64,000 nt of DNA from Euglena gracilis (lineage: Eukaryota > Euglenida > Euglenophyceae > Euglenales): positions 11,644,241 through 11,708,240 of the forward strand of contig CP154955.1 in the NCBI GenBank assembly GCA_039621445.1. Direction: 5' to 3'. This document shows positions 22,187-31,976 of this stretch, in pieces. The notes beneath the pieces are model-generated. The model had not been told where the DNA came from and did not search any database. It worked only from the letters and a program-made list of their open reading frames with translations. The position numbers and the translations under genes were made by a program. The number at the start of each line of letters is the position of its first letter. Position 1 is the first letter of the stretch.

Positions 22187-22221
22187 AAAAAAACCCTTAA
22201 GTGCCTTCACGGCCGTCTAAG
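22187..22221 (-). repeat. right terminal inverted repeat of the large transposon
   Basis: Complement of 11475-11509 with one mismatch, ending CGGCCGTCTAAG. Followed by TSD copy TTTCT at 22222-22226. Duplicated with its flank at 39498-39532. Confidence 0.9.
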
Positions 22222-23009
22222 TTTCTATTTCTTGTGACGATGTGCTTTCTGTCCTGTGGTTGGGTAATCGTTGGTTACTGGTGGTGGTTGAGTCGATCTG
22301 TCAGCAACCAGAACCCAACAAACCAGAGGTGGACCAAATGGAGGTGCAAGGGATGCTCCCAGAGTAGCCGCACATCGTGGGATGCAGGTTGTTTTGACCT
22401 AAGCCAGAGTTCCATAAAAAATCAGAAGTCTTCACAGTGGAGGTCAAGGTTCATCGCACCCCAGCCGACCGTCTATCCATCAACACAGATAATAATCTTC
22501 ATCGCCTTTCAAAGTTCCCTGCACGGGAAAGGATCCCCTGGCTTCAGCGCTTCCTCCAGGTGTTCGGGGAGGGACTGCTAGCTGGCGTGCAAGCGGGGGC
22601 CCAGGGTTGAATGCAGTGCAAAAAAAATGCAGTGAATCCCCCCCACAGTCACCTTCTTGACGCTGAGCCATATGTCATCACCAGGGTTTTTTTTTAAGTC
22701 TTGGACCCTGGGTGGGTCCGGCTGAGCCCCCCCCCTACCCCTCTGGGGGGCTCCCCCGGGGGACCTGATCTCAGCAGATGGATGGTTTTGTATAGGCGCC
22801 AAACACCGAAGACTCAGAAGCACGAAAATGGTATTCTTGGTCTTGCAATTATTCATTGAACTGTAACCCAAATCAGATGTCTTTGCTTCTGGCACCAAAA
22901 ATGATGGTGTGTGGATGGCATTGCGCCCACTTTTCAAAGTGACTACAGGCAACGTTGCACACACGCGGATATACTTTTCAGCGCCAAAAGCGCCGAATTT
23001 TTTTTGAAA

Positions 23010-23160
23010 AGGTGCTGTTTTTTTAGCATTTTTTCGCAATTTTTGGTCTTTTCGGAGGAAAGCGGGTTGGGATCCCCGGGACCCCCCCCCCCCGGGGGGG
23101 GGCGGGCCGGTGGGTGGGGGGGGGGGAGGCCGTCGGTGGTATAAAAAAACCCCTGGTCAT
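23010..23160. repeat. dispersed module, second copy
   Basis: Same order of phrases as 6425-6525: T-rich lead, GGAGGAAAGCGGG, GGGACCCCCCCC, then AAAAAAACCCCTGG. A GCGCCAAAAGCGC hairpin lies just upstream (22981). Unit 2 copy: 40315-40460. Confidence 0.5.
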
Positions 23161-23885
23161 TACTCCCCCCTGCCCATGAGTTGTGGCAGTCCCTAATCAC
23201 GGTATTCCGTTCAGGCCCAGCTGGTGACAGTGACATCTGGGGGGGGGGGGGAGGGGATCAGGAATGCACATGGCAGTGCGGGTTGCTTTGGCGTGCAGTC
23301 TGCCCTGCGAGGGTGCACACATCCCAGAGCAAGTCCTTCCAGGCGCTAGTCAAGAAGTATGCTAAGGTGTTCTTCCAGGTGTTTGCTGGAGGCGGGGGCA
23401 TGCCTCTTGAGCACATCCCTGAAGGCGTTGTGAGTTGAATTCTGAGCAAGCACCTCCAGCGACAAATCCTGACACATAACACCGCAAAATTATGGAACCA
23501 GAAGGATGGGGGGAAGGTGGATGAAGTTGTCCCAATAGGAATGTTCTGGTTGGTGTCAGTTTGCGTAACTCCTTTCGCTGTTTCATGTTTTGGTTTTTTT
23601 AAAAGTGTGTTTTTTTGTCTTCAAAAGTTCTGCTAAAAATGCGAGCCATCTGGGCAACAGCTTTGTTCGGTGTTGTCCGGTGTTGGCTTGTTTGTTGTTG
23701 GAGCCAAAGGAAGGGTATTCCTGGTTTGTGGCAGGAGACTGCCAGCAAAGCACCGATTTTTCTGGGGCAACATGTTACCAGGGGGATGGACATGCCACAA
23801 AAAGTGCAAATGAGAGGCAGGGTGGTTTTTTTTTCCAGGGTTGAACCCCCTTGGATGGGAAGGGTAGGTGGGTATGTCTGTGTGT

Positions 23886-23950
23886 CGGTGGGTGGGTGGG
23901 TGGGTGGGTGGGTGGGTTTTTACTTGGGTGGGTGGGTGGGTGGGTGGGTG
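23886..23950 (+). repeat. (GGGT)n tract, potential G-quadruplex
   Basis: Two runs of GGGT units separated by TTTTTACTT. Such regularly spaced GGG blocks can form G-quadruplexes. The unit 2 version (41177-41255) differs in repeat number. Confidence 0.85.
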
Positions 23951-24227
23951 TGTTTGTGTTTGGTGTGCATGTCTGTCTGTATGTGGGTATATCTGTATAT
24001 GCCAGACCCCCTGGGGGGGTTGGAGTCGGGCTGTCGTGGCCTCTGTTTTCGCCAGGGAAAAAATGACCTCAACAGTGACCCCCAAAAACTGGGTCCCCTG
24101 CAACCCCTCTTTGGGTGTGTGGGGGGCCCTTCCCCAGTCTTCAAAAAAAATCCCCATTCGGTGGGGGGTTTATTTTTTGGGTGTCCAAAGTTGGTCCTCA
24201 GGGGAGGTTGTTATATATATATATATA

Positions 24228-24310
24228 CATATAATAATTATTATTATTATCCCTATCATCATCATTATTATCATTATTATTACTATTATTATTGTTGTTG
24301 TTGTTGTTGC

Positions 24311-24378
<68 letters not shown>
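24228..24378 (+). repeat. (ATT)n / (GTT)n microsatellite
   Basis: A long ATT tract with an internal GTT block, preceded by (TA)n at 24212-24230. The unit 2 copy (41524-41676) has fewer and slightly mutated units. Ile/Tyr/Leu homopolymer frames here are artefacts. Confidence 0.95.
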
Positions 24379-24447
24379 TCCCTGATAATTCGGTTCGAAT
24401 TTCACAAGTCAAATTGGCCAAGGGTCGCACCTCTGCATTTCCCCCAG

Positions 24448-24598
24448 CCCATTTTGCATGCGGCAGAGGCAGTCCCCCAGGCCATCTACTTGGTGGTCTT
24501 CATCCTGTGGCTGCCGTTCGCCAGCATCATTGGTCTGATCGATGCGGTCACGGGGCGGGCATCGGCAACCGGGTCCCCGGGGCCTTCACTATGATGTG
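24448..24598 (+). CDS. exon-like island 1, membrane segment (unit 1, frameshifted)
   Basis: Starts after a CCCCCAG acceptor and reads PILHAAEAVPQAIYLVVFIL then WLPFASIIGLIDAVTG. A hydrophobic helix follows an E-x-x-P-Q motif of the kind seen in XK-related and some protist multi-pass proteins. One G is missing from a G-run near 24551 compared with unit 2, which breaks the frame after DAVTG. A possible GTGTGC donor follows at 24599. Parent gene not recognised. Confidence 0.5.
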
Positions 24599-25059
24599 GT
24601 GTGCTGTGCTGTGGGCCCACTGCCTCTGCATCGTAGTTTTCACACAAGAGCATATTCACCAGTGTGGGAAGGGCAATATCTATAGGTGCCAAGGCAACTA
24701 TTTTTTTGCACAGAAGAAAGCACCCAGTTAACTGCTGTTTGCTTGTTCCAGAGAGAGCTGGCATGTTTGGGAAGGACACAATTCCCAACAAACAAATCCA
24801 AATGCGAAAGTTGAAGCAGATGCAATACATCTGTTGCTGTGACCATTGCAACAAGGGGAGAGTTGGTTTCCCAGTATTTACCTTCAACGCTGACAAATCA
24901 CGAATTATTTGTGTGTGCATATTTTGTTCATGTGCGTAAAAATGAACGATTTTGGGCTGAACCTAGAAAAGGTGTCCGGTCCGCTCAGCCAAACACTCGA
25001 CTCTGCAGAATGCACACAGCCACCCCTGGCCACTCCCTCCAGCCTCTACTCTCCTACAG

Positions 25060-25188
25060 CAAAGTTTCGGAGACGATGGGCCCCCTAGTGCTGCTGCTCC
25101 TCAATTACAAGTCCGTCCCCATCTCCGACGAGTTCTTCTTTGGGCAGCTCACGGAGCTCGCCCCAGACCAGGCCAGGGGGCGACAGGC
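25060..25188 (+). CDS. exon-like island 2 (unit 1)
   Basis: Follows a CTCCTACAG acceptor and reads KVSETMGPLVLLLLNYKSVP, then ISDEFFFGQLTELAPDQARG. GC-rich third positions contrast with the AT-rich flanks. The 3' border is uncertain: donors are possible after ISDE or after GACAGGC. It may belong to the same membrane-protein gene as island 1. Confidence 0.45.
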
Positions 25189-25466
25189 GTCTGATTTGTC
25201 AATTTTATTTTTTGCAACATGCATTTTTCGGCAGAATCCATGGTGTTCAACAGCATTTCTATTCATCACCACGCAAGAAAAAGGCAGTTTTGAAATTTCG
25301 TGGGGTCGCGATTTGCCCCCTGGAAAGTTGCCACTCAGATGGGCACTCCTGGGGTGCAATGTTGAGCATGAGCCTGTTCTGATCAAAGGGTGTGACCAGC
25401 ACATCTTTTCTTGCATATCAGCTCAGTTACCCCGGTTTTGCAGTAAGTCCACTGGATCAGTGCCAG

Positions 25467-25992
25467 CAGGGGGGGGGGGGAAATTGATATCCGCAATTTT
25501 TCCGCAATTTCCGCAATTTTCCGCAATTTCCGCAATTTTCCGCAATTTTCCGCAATTTTTCCGCAATTTCCGCAATTTTTCCGCAATTTTTTCCCATTTT
25601 TTTCCCGCAGATTTTTTTTCCCACCACCGAAGATGGAAGATGCAATGAGTTCAAGCCATTCTTCAAATGGATCAACAGGTGTGCTATTGTGTTTTGTTGT
25701 TTTTTTCCCCCCAGTTTACCAATTTTTCTCACAGGTGCACCACTGGTCACAGGATTGGGTGCGTCCCACCTGTGCAAAAAACATCAAGCGTGTTGATTTG
25801 TGCTCGCCTGCATCGACGTGGGTGTTGCGGTGTTCTGAACCTCACAATTGAAAAATTTCTAAGTCCCCTCAGACAGAAATGTGTTTACCCGATATCAATT
25901 TTTCCGCAATTTTTCCGCAATTTCCGCAATTTTTCCGCAATTTTTCCGCAATTTTTCCGAAGGCCTCCGATATCAATTATCCCCCCCCCCTG
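25467..25992. mobile_element. 526-bp MITE present only in unit 1
   Basis: Unit 2 has the uninterrupted site (GTGCCAG at 42759-42765). Here that site is duplicated (25460-25466 and 25993-25999) around an element that begins CAGGGGGG and ends CCCCCCTG. The TIRs extend through AATTGATATC. The arms are made of tandem CCGCAATTTTT units (25490-25605 and 25898-25960). The duplicated site is 7 bp, or 8 bp if the element is taken to start at AGGG. hAT-like and non-autonomous. Confidence 0.85.
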
Positions 25993-25999
25993 GTGCCAG

Positions 26000-26571
26000 C
26001 CATCAAGCCTGGTCCACTCAGCATGATGCAGGAAGGGACACACCAGATGAACCGACGCAGGAGAAGTTGCAAGAAAAAGCGTCACAGGCATTCCCACGAA
26101 AATTGCATGCAAAATTTCTTAATTATATAAGAATTTTTAAGAGAATTGTGAACGAAACACACTCCGACTTCAACCATAAAGATCAGAAACCCAAATTCCA
26201 GGACCAAAAACATGGAAAATTCCAAAAAGCTAAACACAATGCTCCAGACACAGAATAAATGAACCCCAGATATTCTCGTTAAATGGCGGCCGCCCAAGTG
26301 GTGGGGTTGCCTGGCAGCCCAGGCCGTTCGTCTCTGCCTCCAGCCCGAAAGCTGAAGGCGATGCCTGTTCCTACTCCCTTGGACTGGGTCAAGGGGGCCC
26401 TGAAGCGTTGGTTCTTTTCAAGAGTCTCTGGAATGGCCGATGCCAGTTGATTTGTGTTACAGATGCGCGCGAACCCACACCCGCACGTCACACATCCACA
26501 CACACACCCATGCATACAACACCAAACACACACACACACGCATGCACACGCACACACACAACACACACACG

Positions 26572-26641
<70 letters not shown>

Positions 26642-27665
26642 GCACGCACGCACACACACACACACACGCACACTTGCATCTCTTCTGTGGGAAGTGATTT
26701 GTAAATTTGATTTGAAGATTGGAGAAAATGTGTCTCCTTGGCACATCCCCGTTACCCAGCTAATTTTGCTTGCAAATGTCGTTTCAACACGGGAACCGTC
26801 ACAACAGAACGATTTTGTGTTGCATCTCAACGTGTAATGATGTTCTGAAGGTTATTGGGGTCCTTTTTTTGCAAACCCATCCCAATCAGGATGGTGTCCT
26901 TTTCCACACCATTGTCTTCCAACTGCTGGCCGCAACTGGTCACATTAAAAATTAAGTCCGGTAAATAGGTGCATCATGCACATTCAACGTGTATCCCCTT
27001 GACCCCACCCCCACCCAGAACAAACCCCTCTTTGATAACGCTTCCCCCATTCAACCTATTGCAAAATTTCCACCAATTTGAGAAATATTTGAACCTCCCC
27101 TCCAATGAAAACAACCTCCCTCAGATAACGACCCCACCCCCATTTAGAATCACCTTTTGGGAATTTCCACCAAATTTCAGATGTATGCCAGGAAACTATT
27201 TACAAATTGCTGAGATTTCTTGTTCTCTACCCTTTTTGGCCATTTTCAGACCAACTTTGGCCATTTTTGGAACCGCTTTTGGTCATTTTTGGGGCAAATT
27301 TTTGGCAGTTTTGGGCTAATTTGGCAAATACGAGCAGATTTGTGGCAGTTTGGCCACTTACAGTCTTTATCTTTATATACACTTTGGGAGCTTTGCTCTT
27401 TTTTTTTGGCGCAGTTTTGATCATTTCAACTCTTTTTTGATGGTTGGATATTGAGCGACATGGCGCGAACCCAGGAGCCCCCTCCCCATAATCGCTTTCC
27501 AGAGGTCATTCCCAACCTTAAACCCATACCAAACTTTTGAATTGCTAGAAAATCAAGAGGTCCATGTGTGGATAATGACCTGCCATTATGTTCCCATGGG
27601 GTTTACACGTATGCATGCCCTCGTCCACACTCATCTGCGGAACGTCATATAAACACAAAGTCCAG
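26000..27665. other. unit 1 non-coding stretch with (CA)n
   Basis: No gene accepted. The (CA)n block spans about 26540-26671 and is much shorter in unit 2 (43285-43402). Near 27370 this unit lacks about 80 bp present in unit 2 at 44103-44180. Confidence 0.5.
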
Positions 27666-27853
27666 GGGCCATAGGCGCTTGGGGCCGGTTCTCCTCCGTG
27701 GCGTTCGGGGTGTTCCTTATCTCGCTGCTGCCCGGGGGGCCGACGTTCCGCCAGTTGGCCGAGGCAGGCTTCAACTTCTACCTGTCCACCCGCCTCTTCG
27801 GCTCCATCGCCGTCGGGGCGACGGTCGGAGCGCTGCGAATGGTGCCGGACGAG
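27666..27853 (+). CDS. exon-like island 3, membrane segment (unit 1)
   Basis: An internal exon with good borders: AAAGTCCAG acceptor and GACGAG|GTTTGC donor, 188 bp. It reads GAIGAWGRFSSVAFGVFLIS, then LPGGPTFRQLAEAGFNFYLS and TRLFGSIAVGATVGALRMVP. Two hydrophobic stretches suggest membrane insertion. Identical in length in unit 2 (44462-44649). Function unknown. Confidence 0.6.
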
Positions 27854-28309
27854 GTTTGCCCCTCCTCCGGGAAACCATTGCGGTTGTGAAAATGCGCCTA
27901 TTCATCCCATTTGACCCGCTGATGCAATATGGGTGGGCCTGTGTTTGCTTCATCAGACCCCCCCCCCCCCCAGGCGTCGGCAGCCCAGCTCGGAGCTGCT
28001 TGCTGGAAAAACAAGAGATCCTGGATCCCCTGCCCCCGGGGGGGGGGGAGGTAGGGTCCCTACAGCACTGGAATTACACCGGGGTTGCTCACCCAGCCAG
28101 GCGGAGCAAAAAAAAGAGCACTGTGTAAGGGGAACCTGGCCACTCACCACACAGCAAACTGGGCCAGAAGCGAAGTTGGCGCCGGCCATAAACAGAAAAG
28201 AAGCCTTAGTGCAACTAAGGTGGGGTCGCTGAGCTCTTATCTCTTTAGAGTAAGAGCGAAGCTTACCACCCCGGCCGGAGACCCCCCCTGAACCCCCACA
28301 CGAAACCCC

Positions 28310-28341
<32 letters not shown>

Positions 28342-29106
28342 CCCCCACCCCCCGCCCCCCCTGAGTAGGTCCGGGCACCCGAGGATTATCGATGTGATTG
28401 GATTTCCGGGCCCCCAAAGTGAATAGCCTATAGGTTAGGAGACGGTCCCTAGTTTGTCCAGAGCCCTCACTTTGCCCGCAACTCCGCGCCAGGCCGGAGA
28501 TATGGCCCGAGCAAAAAAGTTGTCTACCGTTTTTTTTTCAAAGAAAGTTTGTTGGACCGGCAACAGGGGGTCATTTTTGGGGTCAAAAAACCGAAAAATT
28601 CAAAATATCTCGAAAACGCCGGGGAGTTGAGAAAAAGTAAAGAGTACCTCATTCCACAACTTTGGGACGCCCGATCCACCGGTATGCGCGGTTTGGGCCA
28701 ACTCCCCGCCTGGGCCGAGATATGGCCGTTTTGAGGTTTCGCCAGGGGGGGACTCTGCCATTTGGAGCCCAAAACGGGCCAAAAAACCAGTTTTTGCAAA
28801 ATATCTCCAAAATGGTGGGGAGTTGAAAAAAATGTCCGGAGACCTAAATTGAAGCCCTTGGAACGCCCTATCTGCCGGTATTTTGATTTCCCCGCAACTC
28901 CCCACCCAGCCCTAGATACGGCCGTTTTCAGGTCCAAATGGCCATTTTGTACACTTTTCCCTCTATCCGACTTAGCCGTTTTCGGGGCAAAAAGTCGAAA
29001 AAATCAAAAAATTTTTTTGTGCCCAAAACCATGTTTTTTGGCTTCCTGGACCCGGAAAAAGTGTTTTCGAGCCGAAAATTGGCGTTCTTCGACCCCCCAG
29101 CCCCTC

Positions 29107-29530
29107 ATGGCCCGCATGGTCATGATGCGCATCATGCCCAATGATGGCCATCATGCCCAATGATGGCCATCATGCCCAATGATGGCCATCATGACCAATG
29201 ATGGCCATCATGACCAATGATGGCCATGATGACCCCGGATGGCCATCATGACCCCGGATGGCCATCATGACCAATGATGGCCATCATGACCCCGGATGGC
29301 CATCATGACCCCGGATGGCCATCATGCCCAATGATGGCCATCATGACCCCGGATGGCCATCATGACCCCGGATGGCCATCATGACCCCGGATGGCCATCA
29401 TGACCCCGGATGGCCATCATGACCCCAGATGGCCATCATGACCAATGATGGCCATGATGACCCCGGATGGCCATCATGACCAATGATGACCCCGGATGGC
29501 CATCATGACCCGGGATGGCCATCATGACCG
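29107..29530. repeat. 19-bp satellite GATGGCCATCATGACCCCG
   Basis: About twenty units of GGATGGCCATCATGACCCC and GATGGCCATCATGMCCAAT variants. GATGGCCATC is palindromic. Absent from unit 2. Confidence 0.95.
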
Positions 29531-29716
29531 AGCCGGGCCGCGCCGCCGGGCCGGGCCGTGCCGTGCCGGGCCGCCGGTCCGCCGGGCCGGGCCGGGCCGG
29601 GCCGGGCCGGGCCGCCGGGCCGCCGGGCCGGGCCGGGCCGGGCCGGGCCGCCGGGCCGCCGGGCCGGGCCGGGCCGGGCCGCCGGGCCGCCGGCCGGGCC
29701 GGGCCGGGCCGGGCTG
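29531..29716. repeat. GGGCCG-rich simple repeat
   Basis: Alternating GGGCC and GCCGGGCCGCC units, nearly pure G/C, directly next to the GATGGCCATC satellite. Absent from unit 2. Confidence 0.95.
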
Positions 29717-30865
29717 GGGTGGTCTCTCAAAGAGCTCAGCTCTACGGCACACCCTGGTCGCTGAGCTCTTATCTCTTTAGAGTAAGAGCGAAGCTTACCA
29801 CCCCGGCGACGGGGGGGTCCGACCCCCCCCGCCCCCCCCGCCCCCCCCCCTGGGTAGGCAATGGCCCCCGAGGATTATCGATGTGATTGGATTTTCGGGC
29901 CCCCAAAGTGAATAGCCTATAGGTTAGGAGATGGTCCCTAGTTTCTCCAGAGCCCTTCGGTTACCCGTAACTCCCCGCCAGTCCAGAGATATGGCCCGAG
30001 CAAAAAAGTTGTCTACCGTTTTTTTTTCCGGGGAAATTGCAGGGTCATTTTGGGGTCAAAAAATCGAAAATTTCAAAATATCTCGAAAACGCCGCGGAGT
30101 TGAGAAAAAGTGAAGAGGACGTCGTCCCACAACTTTGGGACGCCCGATCGATCGGTATGCGCGGTTTGGGCCGACTCCCCGCCTAGCCCGAGATACGGCC
30201 GTTTTGGGGTTTTGGGCCAGTTTGGCCAGTTTTGGCCATTTCGGGCCCGTTCGGGGCCCGAAACCGTAATTTGCCCATATCTCGGGCTAGACGAGGAGTT
30301 GGAACCCAAACCAGGGGGTCAATCATTAGGTTTAGGGGGGGGGTTTGACCGGTTTTTGGGGGTTCCCGGGGCCTGGTTGTGCGATTTTGGGCCAGTTTTG
30401 GGTATTCGGGGACCCCTGCGGGGGTTCGAGGGCGGCCGGGCAGGGGTCAAAAAATCGAAAAATTCAAAATATCTCGAAAACGCTGCGGAGTTGCGAAAAA
30501 GTAAAGAGTACCTCATTCCACAACTTTGGGACGCCCGATCGATCGGTATGCGCGGTTTGGGCCAACTCCTCGCCCAGCCCGAGATACGCCCGTTTTGGGG
30601 TTTTGGGCCAGTTTGGCCAGTTTTGGCCCTTTCAGGGCCTGTTCGGGGCCCGAAACCGTAAATTGGCCGTATCTCGGGCTAGACGAGGAGTTGGGACCCA
30701 AACCAGGGGGTCAATCATTAGGTTTAGGGGGGGGGTTTGACCGTTTTTTTGGGGTTCCCGGGGCCTGGTTGTGCGATTTTGGGCCAGTTTTGGGTATTCG
30801 GGGACCCCACCGGGCGCCATCAGGGCGGCTGGGCGAGGGGGGGTCGGGTGGCAGGTCGGGACCCA

Positions 30866-30953
30866 AAATTTTGAAAAAAATTTTTTCGCTCAAAAACACT
30901 TTTTTTCACTTCAGAACATCAAAAAAAGTGTTTTTGAGCGAAAAAAAATTTTC
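30866..30953. repeat. long perfect hairpin, ~32-bp arms
   Basis: The left arm ends CGCTCAAAAACACTTTTTTT and the right arm starts AAAAAAAGTGTTTTTGAGCG, around a loop of about 12 bases (CACTTCAGAACATC). The right arm is cut short in unit 2 (near 48573). Confidence 0.85.
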
Positions 30954-31350
30954 CGACCCGGACCCCCCCCCCCATGCCCCTGGCTGGGGCCCTGGCCGGT
31001 GCACTTTGCCATTTTTGGGTCAAAAAGTCAAAAAAATTCAGAAAATTTTTTTTTGCCCAAAACCATGATTTTTGACCTCCCGGACCCGAAAAAAGCGTTT
31101 TCGAGCCAAAAATGAGCGTTTTTCGACCCGCCAGCGCCCCGTTTTGGGCCACCAACCCATGACTTTGGGTCAAAACCGGTCAAAAAAGTCGAAAAAAATC
31201 GAAAAAAATTTTTGGCCCTAAAACCGTGTTTTTTGGCCTCCCTGACCCAGAAAAACTGTTTTTGAGCCGAAAATGAGCGTTTTTCCCGGGCCGGGCCGGG
31301 GTGATCTCCCAAAGAGCTCAGCTCTACGTCACACCCTGGTAGGGTGCCCT

Positions 31351-31370
31351 CCGGCTAAAGAAATTCCCTG
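31351..31370. repeat. MITE-type terminus at the right edge of the satellite block
   Basis: CCGGCTAAAGAAATTCCCTG is the complement of CAGGGAATTTCTTTAGCCGG, close to the left end of the elements at 22 and 9789. The similarity continues into GGAGGGCACCCTACC. No matching left terminus was found. Unit 2 copy: 49140-49159. Confidence 0.6.
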
Positions 31371-31808
31371 CCCAAAACACCCCCCACCAAGCGTCCTGCG
31401 AAGGTTCTGACTCTGCCTGCTCCATGCCGCAAGGACGATGGGGCATGGGGCTGAGAGGGAAGAATCCCACGGAGAATGTCTAGAAAGCAATTGTTGGGAA
31501 GATTTCAAACCTGGGTCAGCACGGGCTGCATTTGGGGAGAGGTCTGCAGCTGTCATACATGGGGTCATACAGGGTTCTTAGGGCTTTATTTCACAGGTCC
31601 CAAGTGGTTTCTTTTGATTCCCGTAGATCGGCACCTCGTTTCCAGCCAGGACCTTTTTGCAGCCAGCCGGTTGGAACCTTCCCCCCCAGGGTCTTTAAAA
31701 ATTCCCTGATGTCCAGCTCAAAGAGACCCGAACCCCCCCCCCCCGGGTGGGTGCCCCCCCCCCCCCCCCCGCCAGGTCTTGAAAATTGCCTTGCTTGGTG
31801 CCCCGTAG

Positions 31809-31976
31809 GTGCTGTCCTCCCTCGGCGTGCCCCTGTCGGGCTGGCACATCACGGCGCTGGTGAAGATGTTCATCATGGCCCAGTCCGTGTACCGCGAGAG
31901 CCTCGACCCCTACCTGTCCCGTGTGTATGGCGCGCTCAAGCAGCAGCCCAAGAGCCCCAACCGGACCACTGCTTAG
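31809..31976 (+). CDS. exon-like island 4, probable 3' terminal exon (unit 1)
   Basis: A CCCCGTAG acceptor is followed by VLSSLGVPLSGWHITALVKM, FIMAQSVYRESLDPYLSRVY and a Lys/Pro-rich end SPNRTTA with a TAG stop at 31974-31976. Strong GC-rich codon use and identical length in unit 2 support it as a real last exon. Family not recognised. Confidence 0.6.
   Translation: MLSSLGVPLSGWHITALVKMFIMAQSVYRESLDPYLSRVYGALKQQPKSPNRTTA

Larger units (their letters stand above)
11475..22221. mobile_element. 10.7-kb DNA transposon with 35-bp TIRs and 5-bp TSD, superfamily unknown
   Basis: The ends are inverted copies over about 35 bp (11475-11509 and 22187-22221), starting CTTAGACGGCCGTGAAGGCA and matching except for one base before a T-run. 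The flanks carry an exact 5-bp direct repeat TTTCT (11470-11474 and 22222-22226). The interior is far more GC-rich than the surroundings and holds two minus-strand genes, A (12976-16686) and B (about 18054-20802). It also has many copies of the palindrome GCGCAGGTGCGC, absent in perfect form elsewhere outside the duplicated right arm. TIRs plus TSD mean cut-and-paste-type insertion. A 5-bp TSD is known from Transib, but the CACWATG-type end of Transib is absent. The right part is included in the tandem duplication. Confidence 0.8.
22227..24447. other. unit 1 non-coding stretch right of the transposon
   Basis: No gene accepted (unit 2 equivalent: 39538-41745). It contains the dispersed module at 23010-23160, the (GGGT)n block at 23886-23950 and the (ATT)n block at 24228-24378. 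A C/G-rich low-complexity piece sits at 22720-22765. Confidence 0.45.
28227..31340. repeat. composite satellite block (unit 1)
   Basis: Built from reusable modules: a hairpin module GCTCTTA..TAAGAGC (28233-28257 and 29765-29789), a C/G homopolymer tract, GAGGATTATCGATGTGATTG, GCCCGAGCAAAAAAGTT, CAAAATATCTCGAAAACGC, CAACTTTGGGACGCCCGATC and AAAGAGCTCAGCTCTACG. A unit of about 385 bp is repeated at 30060-30440 and 30440-30830. No coding evidence. Content and order differ from unit 2 (45021-49130). Confidence 0.8.

Noticed and set aside
11475-22221. Giant-virus or Maverick/Polinton insertion
   Set aside because: No capsid, protein-primed polymerase, packaging ATPase or protease motif seen; TSD is 5 bp rather than the 6 bp of Mavericks, and only two genes are present.
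24200-24390. Ile/Tyr/Leu homopolymer frames
   Set aside because: Caused by the (ATT)n tract; no flanking coding evidence.
24385-24412. GGTTCGAATTTC resembling a tRNA B box
   Set aside because: No A box, anticodon arm or acceptor stem can be formed; the upstream sequence is an ATT microsatellite.
29107-29530. CRISPR-like array
   Set aside because: Units are contiguous with no unique spacers, and the context is eukaryotic; it is a satellite.
29700-29820. Possible hammerhead or HDV-like ribozyme around GGTCGCTGAGCTCTTA...GCGAAGC and GGCCGGAATGGTCCCC (also 47340-47460)
   Set aside because: The hammerhead CUGANGA core is not complete, and the HDV-like start lacks the downstream complementary strand. 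Only the hairpin itself is supported.
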